From the NCBI GenBank assembly GCA_017411385.1, contig JAFQQF010000022.1:1-64000 (forward strand): a DNA stretch of 64,000 nucleotides, read 5' to 3'. This stretch comes from Ruminococcus sp. GTDB taxonomy: Bacteria; Bacillota; Clostridia; Oscillospirales; Acutalibacteraceae. Positions 8,070 through 17,019 of this stretch are shown piece after piece. How positions within the stretch are numbered: the first letter of the stretch is position 1; each line of letters starts with the position of its first letter. Under the pieces are notes generated by a model, which saw nothing but the letters and a program-made list of their open reading frames with translations, ran no database searches and was not told the origin of the DNA. Position numbers and translations under genes: made by a program.

Positions 8070-8100
8070 AAAGGTAAGGAAAAAATATAACCTTACCTTT
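8070..8100 (+). terminator. Hairpin ending the NB-ARC/TPR operon
   Basis: AAAGGTAAGG and CCTTACCTTT form a perfect 10-bp stem 65 bases after the last stop codon. The T-run is short. Confidence 0.6.
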
Positions 8101-8141
8101 CGTATATATCTTTAATCAACTGTATAACTTATAAAAAACAA

Positions 8142-8180
8142 AAATCCGAACGTATCACCATTGATGATAATGTTCGGATT
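8142..8180 (-). terminator. Terminator of the tRNA-Thr/tRNA-Tyr unit
   Basis: On the minus strand AATCCGAAC pairs with GTTCGGATT and is followed by a T-rich tract. It lies just past the tRNA-Tyr 3' end. Confidence 0.65.
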
Positions 8181-8189
8181 ATTTGCGCT

Positions 8190-8274
8190 TGGTGGGAGAA
8201 GGTGGATTCGAACCACCGAAGTCACTGACAACAGATTTACAGTCTGCCCCCTTTGGCCACTCGGGAATTCTCCC
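8190..8274 (-). tRNA. tRNA-Tyr (GTA)
   Basis: 85 bases, with acceptor GGGAGAA/TTCTCCC, encoded CCA, the long variable arm of tRNA-Tyr, T-arm GGTTCGAATCC and anticodon GTA. It marks the end of the AT-rich island. Confidence 0.95.
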
Positions 8275-8279
8275 ATATG

Positions 8280-8307
8280 AAAGACCTGCTTTATTAAGCA
8301 GGTCTTT
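8280..8307. repeat. Perfect hairpin between the two tRNA genes
   Basis: AAAGACCTGCTT-TATT-AAGCAGGTCTTT. On the minus strand no T-run follows, so it may be a processing hairpin rather than a terminator; on the plus strand a T-run does follow. Confidence 0.5.
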
Positions 8308-8312
8308 GTTTT

Positions 8313-8388
8313 TGGAGCTGGTGGACGGACTTGAACCCCCGACCTGCTGATTACAAATCAGCTGCTCTACCAACTGAGCTACACCAGC
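8313..8388 (-). tRNA. tRNA-Thr (TGT)
   Basis: 76 bases with acceptor GCTGGTG/CACCAGC, encoded CCA, T-arm GGTTCAAGTCC and anticodon TGT in the loop TTTGTAA. Confidence 0.95.
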
Positions 8389-8545
8389 GAAGTGCTCAAT
8401 TAATATAACACTTTTCTCACCCAATGTCAACACTTTTTTCAAATTTTTTTGAAAATTATTTATATTTTCATTTCAAAATAATCTGTGTTCACTTTTTTAT
8501 TCTGTAGCATACGGTCGGCACCCTGAATTTTTTCTGACAAAAGCA

Positions 8546-9445
8546 TTATCTGCGTTCATTCTTCAAGGCATCAGCTACCATATCTATAATCTTTGCATCT
8601 ACCCGTTCATCAAATTTGCGTGCAAACATACAAGGCGAAGACATCAGTTCTTCAAAATCCTCACTTCGGAAAACATAGGGTTTACCCCTTTCCCAGTCAA
8701 TCATTCGCATTGAACCATTAACCAGACTGCTTGCATCATACAAGCGTTCTGCAAAAGGCGAGCTCATGGCAATTGTCTGCAATACCATTTCATCGGGAGC
8801 TTTTGCTTTGGAAAACATTTTTGCAATCTCTTGTTCACAAGAAAGCAAATATCTTGCAAACTCATCTGTAATAGAAAACCATTGCCATCCGTCGTAAAAT
8901 TTCACTCCGCATTTATGAGCCTTACGGTTCTTTCCGCCTATTCCGAGATTATAAAAAAACATCTGAACAGATGCAAAGCCCTCTGATATATATCTGAGAA
9001 GCTTGGTTTTGCGATATGACTTGAGCCCAAGCAAGGGATATCTGCACATAACATGCCTGAGATTATATTTTGACTCAACAGGCACAATCCCGATAAATTC
9101 ACAGTTTTTATCCGAAAAGAAGCTATGAATCTCGTCTTGTGTTTTTATGGGCAGATCCATTCCGCTAAGTAAGTGATAGTAGCTGTACTCATCTGCTTGT
9201 GTTGCACAAGAAAGAAGTGTAAGCTCAGCTTCAACCTGCGAAAAATGAGCCCATCGAACCGACACTCTCGGAACAACATATAATTTCGAAGCCGTTGTAA
9301 TCGAGTCAAAAACATCCATAGGAAAATCAGCATCTTTGTCAATGTGGACAAAAATATCATTACGAGAATCGTCAAGCAATTTAATCAGTTTAATTAACTG
9401 CTCCGGATTATTATATGCCATAATCAAATACGCATGTCTGCCCAT
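8546..9445 (-). CDS. Core-2/I-branching GT14-like glycosyltransferase
   Basis: A 299-residue protein. The opening HAYLIMAYNNPEQL and FVHIDKDAD, then YYHLLSGMDLPIK and a later DGWQWFSIT, are the marks of the beta-1,6-N-acetylglucosaminyltransferase family (GT14). Bacterial members add sugars to surface polysaccharides or glycoproteins and lie in the cytoplasm. No signal peptide or membrane segment is seen. The gene stands alone between the tRNAs and the 5'-nucleotidase gene on the other strand, so the acceptor cannot be guessed from context. Confidence 0.82.
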   Translation of the reverse strand: MGRHAYLIMAYNNPEQLIKLIKLLDDSRNDIFVHIDKDADFPMDVFDSITTASKLYVVPRVSVRWAHFSQVEAELTLLSCATQADEYSYYHLLSGMDLPIKTQDEIHSFFSDKNCEFIGIVPVESKYNLRHVMCRYPLLGLKSYRKTKLLRYISEGFASVQMFFYNLGIGGKNRKAHKCGVKFYDGWQWFSITDEFARYLLSCEQEIAKMFSKAKAPDEMVLQTIAMSSPFAERLYDASSLVNGSMRMIDWERGKPYVFRSEDFEELMSSPCMFARKFDERVDAKIIDMVADALKNERR

Positions 9446-9578
9446 TATTTCATCATCCTTGCTGTTTTCAAGAGATTTATTACATCAATTATAAGTTTAA
9501 CAAAAAAGCCGAAAAGTGTCAATCAATGCTATATCGAAAAATCACCTTAAGACAAATTAATCAGCAACCATAAAAAAC

Positions 9579-9606
9579 TTGTCAATCTTTATATTTGTGA
9601 TATACT
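9579..9606 (+). promoter_or_regulatory. Sigma-A promoter of the 5'-nucleotidase cluster
   Basis: TTGTCA, 16-base spacer, TATACT, 18 bases before the start codon. Confidence 0.65.
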
Positions 9607-9624
9607 GAGTTTGAGGTGATTATT

Positions 9625-11424
9625 ATGAAAAGCAACACAAACTTAAAAAGCTTTTTGCTTAAACTCTATTCTCTTTTTATGTGCTTTACTCTTCTTTTGG
9701 CACTTGTGCCTTTTTCCGCCTTTGCACAGGAGGCTGAAAGCTCAGACATTATAATTCTATACGAAAACGATATGCATTGTGCCATTGACGGCTACTCAAA
9801 AATCTCCGCACTTAAATCAGAACTACTCAACACATATAATTATGTCGGAGTTGTGTCCTCAGGTGATTTTGTGCAGGGAGATACCTTGGGAGCTATCTCC
9901 AAGGGCGAATACATCGTTAACACAATGAATATGGTAGGCTACGATGCCATAGCTCTCGGCAACCACGAGTTTGACTACAAATTTGACAGGCTGAAGGAAA
10001 TTGCACGGAGTCTTAACACAACCCCTGTTTGCAGTAACTTCTTCAAAAACAACGAAGCCGCACCCGTATTTCAGCCATACACAATAAAATCCTATGGCGA
10101 TATTGACATCGCTTACATAGGTGTTACTACTCCCGATACCTTAACGTCCTCCTCTCCTGCGCAGTTTATGGACGAAAACGGTAACTACATCTGCAATTTC
10201 TCTGGCACAAATCTGAGTCAAGCAGTTCAGACTGCCATTGACAGTGCAAAAAGTGAAGGTGCTGATTATATTATCGGAATTACTCACCTTGGCACAGAGG
10301 ATGTATATGAGCAGTGGAGTGTTCAGGCCCTTATAAATAACACCGAGGGCTTTGATGTTGTCCTTGACGGTCACTCCCACAGCGTGGTTGAAAAACTGGA
10401 GGTTGCAGATAAAAGCGGTAATATCGTTGCCGTATCTTCAACAGGCTCAAAATTTGCAAACCTCGGCAAGCTTACAATCTCAGAGGGAAGCTTCAAAACC
10501 GAGCTTATTCCCACAGACTCCCTCACAAAAACCGACCCCCAGATTGATGAATACATAGAAAGCATCCGTGAGGAATACAGCACCTTGGGAAACAGAGTTG
10601 TAGGCAAGTCGGAAGTCGAGCTGCTTTATCAGGATGAAAACGGCAACCGCCTTATCCGCAACACACAAACCAATCTGGGTGATTTCTGTGCCGATGCTTT
10701 TAGAGTTGTAACTGGTGCCGACATTGGTGTTATCAACGGAGGAGGAATACGCGCACAGCTGGGCAAGGGTGAAATCACATTCAATGAGCTTCTGAGCGTT
10801 TATCCCTACAACAACACCGTCTGTGTTGTAGAGGTTACAGGTCAGCAGATACTTGACTTCTTAGAACTGAGTGTGAGTGCATATCCCGAAGAAAACGGTT
10901 CCTTCCAACACGTTTCGGGTCTTACCTATACTCTGAAGTCCTACCTTCCCTCCCCTGTTGTATTTAACGAAAATATGGCTTTTGAAAGTGTAAAGGGCGA
11001 ACGCCGAGTTTGCAACGTAAAGGTTCTCAACAGCAAAACCACTCTTTACGAGCCTATTGACGAAAACAAAACCTATACTCTTTCTTCTCACAACTACTTG
11101 CTTCTTGACCACGGTGATGGTGCCACAATGCTGGACAATTCAAATATAATACTCAATAGCGGTATGCTTGATGTTGAGCTTCTGGAGGTTTACATCAACG
11201 AACACCTTGGCGGTATAATCACAAAGGAATACGAAAACGCGCAAGGCAGAGTTACAGTTCTCACAGCTCCATACACCGAACCTGAAACAAGCACACCCGA
11301 TAAAGATGCTGACACTTCTCAAATCTCACCTCAAACAGGCGATTACCGCCATTTTTACGGCGTTACTGCTATTCTTCTTTGCACATCTGCAATTATTATA
11401 GCAAAGCGCAAAAAGGCTCAATAA
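9625..11424 (+). CDS. Cell-surface 5'-nucleotidase / 2',3'-cyclic phosphodiesterase (UshA family)
   Basis: A 599-residue secreted enzyme; the ATG at 9625 has GAGG eight bases upstream and is preferred to the GTG at 9616. A signal peptide covers residues 1-34. The calcineurin-like phosphoesterase domain shows YENDMHC, GDFVQGD, GNHEFDY and DGHSH, which ligate the two metal ions; the C-terminal 5'-nucleotidase domain follows, with NGGGIRA. The end reads SPQTGD, a hydrophobic helix, then KRKKAQ, a sortase-type wall anchor with Ser in place of the usual Leu. The family strips phosphate from extracellular nucleotides. The PstS-like gene downstream supports phosphate or nucleoside salvage. Confidence 0.9.
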   Translation: MKSNTNLKSFLLKLYSLFMCFTLLLALVPFSAFAQEAESSDIIILYENDMHCAIDGYSKISALKSELLNTYNYVGVVSSGDFVQGDTLGAISKGEYIVNTMNMVGYDAIALGNHEFDYKFDRLKEIARSLNTTPVCSNFFKNNEAAPVFQPYTIKSYGDIDIAYIGVTTPDTLTSSSPAQFMDENGNYICNFSGTNLSQAVQTAIDSAKSEGADYIIGITHLGTEDVYEQWSVQALINNTEGFDVVLDGHSHSVVEKLEVADKSGNIVAVSSTGSKFANLGKLTISEGSFKTELIPTDSLTKTDPQIDEYIESIREEYSTLGNRVVGKSEVELLYQDENGNRLIRNTQTNLGDFCADAFRVVTGADIGVINGGGIRAQLGKGEITFNELLSVYPYNNTVCVVEVTGQQILDFLELSVSAYPEENGSFQHVSGLTYTLKSYLPSPVVFNENMAFESVKGERRVCNVKVLNSKTTLYEPIDENKTYTLSSHNYLLLDHGDGATMLDNSNIILNSGMLDVELLEVYINEHLGGIITKEYENAQGRVTVLTAPYTEPETSTPDKDADTSQISPQTGDYRHFYGVTAILLCTSAIIIAKRKKAQ

Positions 11425-11445
11425 ACATTTTATTTGGAGGTTACT

Positions 11446-11691
11446 ATGGCAAACTTACTATCATACATATTTTTTCTCATTCCCCTTGCTTTCTTTGTAT
11501 TCTTTGCAGTCAGCCTCATACTGTTTCTGGTTGCAAAAGCAAAAAACAAAAAAGCTCCCGACACATATTCAAAAGCTCAGATTAAAACCCGCAAAATCCT
11601 GCTCATTATCTCAGGTGTAATCGCAGGAATATTGCTTGCGGTTATAACTGCTCTGGTGCTTCTGCTATATATGGCTGTTGCCTATATGTAA
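11446..11691 (+). CDS. Small two-helix membrane protein
   Basis: 81 residues from the ATG at 11446, with GGAGG at ideal spacing. Two hydrophobic helices (about 5-30 and 50-78) flank a short basic loop AKAKNKKAP. I do not recognise a family. It sits 21 bases after the 5'-nucleotidase gene in the same direction, so it is probably cotranscribed. Confidence 0.7.
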   Translation: MANLLSYIFFLIPLAFFVFFAVSLILFLVAKAKNKKAPDTYSKAQIKTRKILLIISGVIAGILLAVITALVLLLYMAVAYM

Positions 11692-11703
11692 GGCGAGGAT
11701 TTT

Positions 11704-11844
11704 ATGAAAACAAAGACATTCAATATAATACTCATAGCACTTGTATCTTTGTGCCTTGTGTGCACGGTTGCACACGTAGTTTATGCTATTTCTGCTTATC
11801 AGCATTGCTCCATAATTCACTTTATAGGAGAGGAGCTGTGGTAA
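11704..11844 (+). CDS. 46-residue membrane peptide
   Basis: A short gene with GAGGA just upstream of the ATG. The product has one hydrophobic helix (residues 7-30) and two Cys residues in it, plus a short polar tail. Its last codons supply the ribosome-binding site (GGAGAGGAG) of the next gene, which starts one base after its stop. That tight coupling is the best evidence that it is real. Confidence 0.6.
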   Translation: MKTKTFNIILIALVSLCLVCTVAHVVYAISAYQHCSIIHFIGEELW

Positions 11845-11845
11845 T

Positions 11846-12844
11846 ATGAAAAGCAAAACTCTTCTTGTCAAACAGCTTCTTGCCCTGTTGCTGATACTTG
11901 TACTGTTTCTTGCTTTCAACGGCAGTATTTATATGCTCCTGACAAAGCGTCTTGCAAACAATTTCAGCTCTGCTTCTCAATCCAAGATGATAGATGTAAA
12001 ACAATACCTGCCTTTTGAAGCCTCATCCAACCTTGCAAAGGTAGACTCTTCTCTGAAGCTTTCAGACAATCTGCCGGTTTTAGACGGTGCGGCGGCTCTG
12101 GTGCCCGTTTATGCTTCAATCATTCACAACGTTTATCCCGAAGGCTCGGTTACCTTTGAGGGAGGTGCTTTTTCTGATGATAACTTCTATGGAGAAAACT
12201 TTGCTTCAGACAGCAAGATGCAGTACAAAAACACAGTCAGAGGCTACACCGCTATTGTAGACGGTGAAACAGACATTCTTTTCTGTGCCGCTCCCTCGGA
12301 TGAGCAAAAGCAATATGCCCTTGAAAAAGGTGTTGAGCTTGTATATGTTCCTGTGGGACTGGAAGCCTTTGTATTCTTTGTAAACAGTCAAAATCCAGTG
12401 GATAACCTAAGCTCAGAACAAATCAAAGGCATATACTCCGGACAGTACACAAACTGGGCAGAGCTTGGGGGAGCAAACCGAATTATAAACCCCATAACCC
12501 GACTCGAAGGAAGCGGAAGTCAGTCCGCTATGAACGCCTTTATGAAGGGCGAGGAAATCGCTCCCAAATCACCTCTTGCCATAACCGGTGCATCAATCGG
12601 CTTTTCTTTCCGCTACTATATGGACGGTATGGTTGCAAACAAGGGAGTCAAGATGCTTTCTATGAACGGCGTCTACCCCAGTGCAGAAAACATCCGAAAC
12701 GGCTCCTACCCTGTGATTGCTCAGTTTTACGCAATCTACCGTGCCGACAACACAAACGAAAACATCCCCATACTAATCGACTGGCTTCTCTCAGAGGAAG
12801 GACAAACCCTCATTGAAAAAAGCGGATATGTAAGAATAAACTGA
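11846..12844 (+). CDS. PstS-like phosphate-binding protein with N-terminal membrane anchor
   Basis: A 332-residue protein with an uncleaved-looking hydrophobic segment at residues 8-32 and no lipobox Cys. The rest matches the PstS-like periplasmic-binding fold: FVFFVNSQNPV, then LSSEQIKGIYSGQYTNW and RLEGSGSQSAM, the last being the phosphate-type ligand loop. No PstC, PstA or PstB genes follow, so it may deliver ligand to a transporter encoded elsewhere or act as a sensor. It closes the cluster that begins with the 5'-nucleotidase. Confidence 0.8.
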   Translation: MKSKTLLVKQLLALLLILVLFLAFNGSIYMLLTKRLANNFSSASQSKMIDVKQYLPFEASSNLAKVDSSLKLSDNLPVLDGAAALVPVYASIIHNVYPEGSVTFEGGAFSDDNFYGENFASDSKMQYKNTVRGYTAIVDGETDILFCAAPSDEQKQYALEKGVELVYVPVGLEAFVFFVNSQNPVDNLSSEQIKGIYSGQYTNWAELGGANRIINPITRLEGSGSQSAMNAFMKGEEIAPKSPLAITGASIGFSFRYYMDGMVANKGVKMLSMNGVYPSAENIRNGSYPVIAQFYAIYRADNTNENIPILIDWLLSEEGQTLIEKSGYVRIN

Positions 12845-12851
12845 TTATTTT

Positions 12852-12880
12852 AAGAGCTCTGTGTGACAGGGCTCTTTCTT
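12852..12880 (+). terminator. Terminator of the 5'-nucleotidase/PstS-like cluster
   Basis: AAGAGC and GCTCTT arms with an inner CTGT/ACAG pairing, followed by TTTCTT. It begins eight bases past the PstS-like stop codon. Confidence 0.75.
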
Positions 12881-13012
12881 ATTCGTTATTAAGTATGTTT
12901 TTTGCCTGTTTTATGCCTTAAGAATTATAGGATAAGCCAATAGAAAACATACATATTTTGTGCTATACTATCAAATTGTGTACGATAATAAATAAAAGGA
13001 GATGCACAAAGT

Positions 13013-14188
13013 ATGGCACAGAGCGTTGCTCTCAAAAGAAAACACAGTTCATACGTAGGCAAAGCATTCAAAGCTCTGCTTGATTTCACCAAAAGCAACG
13101 TTGTACTTATGGTAGCATTCTGTGCCGCAGGTATCACAAGCATCTTTGTGCCTGTAGACTCACAATATCTCTCTTACTTTGACTTCAAAACCCTCACCTG
13201 TCTTTTTTGTGTGCTGGCTGTGGTGTGTGCCCTTAAAAACATCCGCTTCTTCTACACCCTTGCACAAAAGATTGTTCAGAGCTTTCGCACCATTCGCCTG
13301 AGCGTGCTCGCCCTTGTATACATCACCTTCATAGGCTCCATGCTCATTGCAAACGATATGGCACTGCTCACCTTTCTGCCTCTGGGATATTTTGTTTTAA
13401 GCTCCACAGGCAAGGGTAAATATATGGCTTTCACCTTTATTATGCAGAACATCGCCGCAAACCTAGGCGGAATGCTCACACCCTTCGGCAATCCACAGAA
13501 CCTTTATCTTTACTCCAAATTTAACATTCCCACCTTGGAGTTTATGAGCATTATGTCAATCCCCTTTGTGCTTGCAATCGCACTTATTACCCTGTGCTGT
13601 ATCGTCTTTGTAAAGCCCGAGCCCCTTGAGTTCAAAGGCGAGGTAAAGGCACTTCCCAAGAAAAAAACTGCAGTCTACCTTGTGCTCTTTGCACTTTCCA
13701 TTGCCATTGTTTTCCGCGGTATTCCCTATTGGATAGGACTTATCGTTATCCCTGCGGTTCTTATGTTTATGGACAGAAAAGCTCTCAAAATGGTAGACTA
13801 TCCCTTACTTCTCACCTTTGTTTTCTTCTTCATTTTTGCCGGCAATATGGCTCGTATTGATATTGTCCGCGATGTACTCTCCTACCTTTGCGAAAAAAGC
13901 ACTCTGCTCTTTTCGGTGATGTCCTGCCAGTGTATCAGCAACGTTCCCTCTGCTGTGCTTCTTTCTCAGTTTACGGACAATTATGCTGATTTGCTTGTAG
14001 GCGTCAACATCGGCGGCACAGGTACACTCATCGCTTCTCTTGCAAGCCTTATTACCTACCGCGAATACACAAAGCACAACCCCAAGGAGTCCGACCGATA
14101 TATGAAGTTTTTCTCCGCTTTCAACTTCGGTTTTCTCTTTATTCTCACAGCCTTTATGTTTGTTCTTAAAGCTGTGGGTTTATACTGA
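13013..14188 (+). CDS. SLC13/CitMHS-type permease
   Basis: A 391-residue integral membrane protein with about ten hydrophobic helices. The signature GGMLTPFGNPQNLYLY and the related second-half NVPSAVLLSQFTDN are the paired re-entrant hairpin motifs of the ion transporter superfamily (SLC13, NhaD, ArsB). These move di- or tricarboxylates, sulfate or Na+/H+. The substrate cannot be told from sequence. Some members are annotated as citrate transporters or arsenite pumps. It has its own terminator and stands as a single gene. Confidence 0.78.
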   Translation: MAQSVALKRKHSSYVGKAFKALLDFTKSNVVLMVAFCAAGITSIFVPVDSQYLSYFDFKTLTCLFCVLAVVCALKNIRFFYTLAQKIVQSFRTIRLSVLALVYITFIGSMLIANDMALLTFLPLGYFVLSSTGKGKYMAFTFIMQNIAANLGGMLTPFGNPQNLYLYSKFNIPTLEFMSIMSIPFVLAIALITLCCIVFVKPEPLEFKGEVKALPKKKTAVYLVLFALSIAIVFRGIPYWIGLIVIPAVLMFMDRKALKMVDYPLLLTFVFFFIFAGNMARIDIVRDVLSYLCEKSTLLFSVMSCQCISNVPSAVLLSQFTDNYADLLVGVNIGGTGTLIASLASLITYREYTKHNPKESDRYMKFFSAFNFGFLFILTAFMFVLKAVGLY

Positions 14189-14208
14189 TAAATTATGCAA
14201 AGAATACT

Positions 14209-14235
14209 ACAGTCTGCAAAACGCAGGCTGTTTTT
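14209..14235 (+). terminator. Terminator of the SLC13-type permease gene
   Basis: ACAGTCTGC, AAAAC loop, GCAGGCTGT, then TTTTGTTT. The single non-Watson-Crick position is a G-T pair. Confidence 0.8.
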
Positions 14236-14248
14236 GTTTACTGATAAA

Positions 14249-14277
14249 TTGACAATTTTTTCACAAAAAGCTATAAT
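14249..14277 (+). promoter_or_regulatory. Consensus sigma-A promoter
   Basis: TTGACA, 17 bases, TATAAT: a full consensus match. Its position inside an otherwise open reading frame decides that the next gene starts at 14315, not upstream. Confidence 0.85.
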
Positions 14278-14314
14278 TCATTTGGATTCTATTAAATATC
14301 AGAGTAGGTTTGGT

Positions 14315-15970
14315 ATGATTGATTTTAAACCCATAAGCATGCACGACAAAGAAAAATACGAAAAGTATCTGCCCTTTACAAAAGAGCGCGGTTGCGAATA
14401 CAGCTTTGCTAACCTTATTATGTGGGGTGAGCAGAAAATCGCCGAGGTTCATAATGTGCTCGTAAGACTTTCCTTCTATGAAGGGCACTATTCCTATGCT
14501 TTTCCCATAGGAAAGGGCGACAAGGAAGAAGCACTCAAAGAGATTGTGCAGGATGCAAGCGAAAGAAATATTCCTCTTTCTTTCTTCGGAGTTTACAAGG
14601 AAGATGCCGAGCTTCTTGAAAAGCTCTACCCCGAAAATTTCGCCTTTATCAAAGCACGTGACGGCTTCGACTACGTGTACGATATAAACTCTCTTGCTTA
14701 CCTTCACGGCAGAAAATACCACAGCAAGCGAAACCACCTGCACCGCTTCAAGGAAAGCTTTCCCGATTACACCTGCATTCCCCTTAGCAAAGACAACCTG
14801 CACCTTGCAAAAGAGCTTTCAGACAAATGGTACGAGGAAAAGCTTGCCGAAAATCCCGAAAACGACTATTCCTTAGAGCAGACCGCCCTTGAGAGAGCAT
14901 TTGAGAATTATACTGAGCTTTCTATGGAGGGCTTACTCCTTGAGCACAAGGGGATAATCCTTGCTTTCACAATGGGAAGCAAAATGAATGATAACACCTT
15001 TGACGTGCACTTTGAAAAAGCCATTACCCCTAATGCCTATGTTGCTATAAATAAAGAGTTTGCAAGCTATTTAAGAAATAAACATCCTGAAGCTAAGTTC
15101 CTTGACCGAGAAGAAGATATGGGACTTGCAGGACTGCGCAAAGCTAAGGAAAGCTACCGCCCTGCTTTTCTTACAGAAAAATACAGAGCGGTGTTTATTA
15201 ACGAATACTTAAAGCCTGTCTGCCCTGATGAAAGCTGCAAAGACAGTCTTTTTACACTTTGGCAGGAAGCCTTTGGCGACAGCGAAGCTTTTCTGAACAC
15301 ATTTTGGCAAACTGCCTTTGCCTCTCACAGATGCAGATGCATAATAAAGGATAACGAAGCACTCGTTGCTCTCTACATCTTCGATTGTCTTTATAAAGGC
15401 AAAAAGCTAGCCTACATCTACGCGGTGGCAACTGCAAAGGCACACCGTGGCAAGGGACTGTGTACCCTTCTTATGGCAGATACTCACAGATACCTGATAA
15501 AGAAAGGCTACGCGGGTGCCATCCTTGTACCGGCTAAAGAAGCTCTTTTTGCTTTCTACGAGAACATGGGTTACAAAAACTGCTCCTATGTAAATGAGTA
15601 CGAAGTAACACCATCCGTTGACACTATCCCCTTAACAGAAATAAATTGCGATGAGTATGCCACCCTTAGAAGAGAACATCTTGACGAAGGTGCTGTGCTT
15701 CAGGAAGGAGAAAACCTGAGCTTTCTCAGCACCTATGCTAAATTCTACAAAGGTGAGGACTTTATCTTTTGCACATATATTGAGGATACAAAACTCAACT
15801 GCCTTGAAATCCTCGGAAACACAGAAAAGTGTGCAGAAATTGTAAAAACTTTGAACTGTGAAAAAGGAGTCTTCCGCACAAAAGGCAAAGACAAACCTTT
15901 TGCAATGTATTATCCACTCTCTGATACCTTCATCGAGATGCCATCATATTTAGGTTTTGCCTTTGACTAA
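14315..15970 (+). CDS. DUF2156 (phosphatidylglycerol lysyltransferase C-terminal-like) fused to GNAT acetyltransferase
   Basis: 551 residues from ATG 14315; the frame is open further upstream but that part contains the preceding terminator and this gene's promoter. Residues 1-295 form a DUF2156 domain, a double-GNAT fold related to the catalytic part of MprF, with the conserved KYHSKRNHLHRF and the later LDREEDMGLAGLRKAKESY. Residues 300-435 are a second acyltransferase unit with the acetyl-CoA loop AKAHRGKGL. The last 110 residues are unassigned. DUF2156 proteins can transfer aminoacyl groups from tRNA to lipids or peptides, but no membrane segment is present, so the acceptor is unknown. Confidence 0.82.
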   Translation: MIDFKPISMHDKEKYEKYLPFTKERGCEYSFANLIMWGEQKIAEVHNVLVRLSFYEGHYSYAFPIGKGDKEEALKEIVQDASERNIPLSFFGVYKEDAELLEKLYPENFAFIKARDGFDYVYDINSLAYLHGRKYHSKRNHLHRFKESFPDYTCIPLSKDNLHLAKELSDKWYEEKLAENPENDYSLEQTALERAFENYTELSMEGLLLEHKGIILAFTMGSKMNDNTFDVHFEKAITPNAYVAINKEFASYLRNKHPEAKFLDREEDMGLAGLRKAKESYRPAFLTEKYRAVFINEYLKPVCPDESCKDSLFTLWQEAFGDSEAFLNTFWQTAFASHRCRCIIKDNEALVALYIFDCLYKGKKLAYIYAVATAKAHRGKGLCTLLMADTHRYLIKKGYAGAILVPAKEALFAFYENMGYKNCSYVNEYEVTPSVDTIPLTEINCDEYATLRREHLDEGAVLQEGENLSFLSTYAKFYKGEDFIFCTYIEDTKLNCLEILGNTEKCAEIVKTLNCEKGVFRTKGKDKPFAMYYPLSDTFIEMPSYLGFAFD

Positions 15971-15975
15971 GCAAT

Positions 15976-16005
15976 ACTGCTGTCATTATCTGACAGCAGT
16001 TTTTT
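15976..16005 (+). terminator. Terminator of the DUF2156-GNAT gene
   Basis: ACTGCTGTCA, TTATC loop, TGACAGCAGT, then TTTTT. Confidence 0.9.
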
Positions 16006-16006
16006 G

Positions 16007-16035
16007 TTGCTAACTCTACCCTCATATGCTATAAT
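16007..16035 (+). promoter_or_regulatory. Sigma-A promoter of the YiiX-like gene
   Basis: TTGCTA, 17 bases, TATAAT, 39 bases before the start codon. Confidence 0.7.
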
Positions 16036-16074
16036 TATTCTATAATTCTACAAAATCTGCAGGGAGGGATTGCT

Positions 16075-16731
16075 ATGGAAGAGAACAAAAAGCTTTATGT
16101 GATGATTTCAAAAACCCACACACGTATTGGCAAAGCAATCCGCAAATTCTCCCGCTTCCCCTACAATCACGTTGCAATGACCTTAGACTCTGATTTTCGC
16201 AACTGGGTTTCCTTTGCAAGGTACAGAAAAGACACCCCCCTATACGGCGGATTTGTTGTTGAGCCTGTAGAAAGATATTTTGCAGACAGCAAGGAAGCCT
16301 CAGTAGAGGTAAGAATTTTTGCTCCGGATATAACAGACGAGCATTACAAGAACCTCTCTGAGCTTTTCTCCTATGCAGGCAAGCTTGACAGCGGTATGGT
16401 CTACAATCTGTTTGATATTATAGCTGCTACCATTGGTGCAAAAATCCCCATAGCAAACGCATACACCTGCTTGGGCTTTGCCAGAGCAGTGCTTGAGAAA
16501 GACTACCGCTCCATCCGTGCTCTTGACAAAGATTTGTACTCACACTTGATTTTTGAGGGATCGTTGTCTGACTTAGCCTGTGACAGCGGTGACAGAAGTG
16601 ATATATACTTCACCAAGCTGGGCTTTATTAAAGGTACAGGCAAAACCCTCAAAACCTTTGCAAGACTCACCTTACGTGCAGTCAAAGGTAAAACCAATGA
16701 CAAGCTACCATCTGATTTCACCAAAGAATAA
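16075..16731 (+). CDS. YiiX-like permuted NlpC/P60 cysteine hydrolase
   Basis: 218 residues; the ATG has GGGAGG at good spacing. The order of the likely catalytic residues is permuted: His32 in PYNHVAM comes first and Cys132 in AYTCLGFA later. This is the arrangement of the YaeF/YiiX family, whose members act on amides, peptides or lipids. There is no signal peptide, so it should act in the cytoplasm. In the same frame, 29 further codons are open after the TAA (to 16821), and the extension looks protein-like. Family assignment is from the motif order only. Confidence 0.6.
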   Translation: MEENKKLYVMISKTHTRIGKAIRKFSRFPYNHVAMTLDSDFRNWVSFARYRKDTPLYGGFVVEPVERYFADSKEASVEVRIFAPDITDEHYKNLSELFSYAGKLDSGMVYNLFDIIAATIGAKIPIANAYTCLGFARAVLEKDYRSIRALDKDLYSHLIFEGSLSDLACDSGDRSDIYFTKLGFIKGTGKTLKTFARLTLRAVKGKTNDKLPSDFTKE

Positions 16732-16833
16732 GTCTTTATCTCACCTTGCACCGCACTAATCGCCTACATCACCATCAGCGAGGTTGCAGACGTTTTCGCA
16801 AGCAACCAGAAAACCGAATGATACAAACACATC

Positions 16834-16863
16834 ACCGCATCCGTAAAAAGATGCGGTTTTTGT
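16834..16863 (+). terminator. Terminator of the YiiX-like gene
   Basis: ACCGCATC, 8-base loop, GATGCGGT, then TTTTTG. Confidence 0.85.
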
Positions 16864-17019
16864 TTGACATTTAAATGGAAAAATTAATATTTTTGTAGAA
16901 AATCAATTATATTTATGTTATAATGCTTTTATAAATGTTGTCTTGTCAACATATACACCAACTGTCAGCCTTTCATCTTAGCCTGCTGTGACTTTCACGG
17001 CTATTGCGGAGGAATAAAG

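Noticed and set aside
8179..8442. 87-codon minus-strand frame covering both tRNA genes
   Set aside because: It translates tRNA-Tyr and tRNA-Thr; the tRNA folds explain the sequence.
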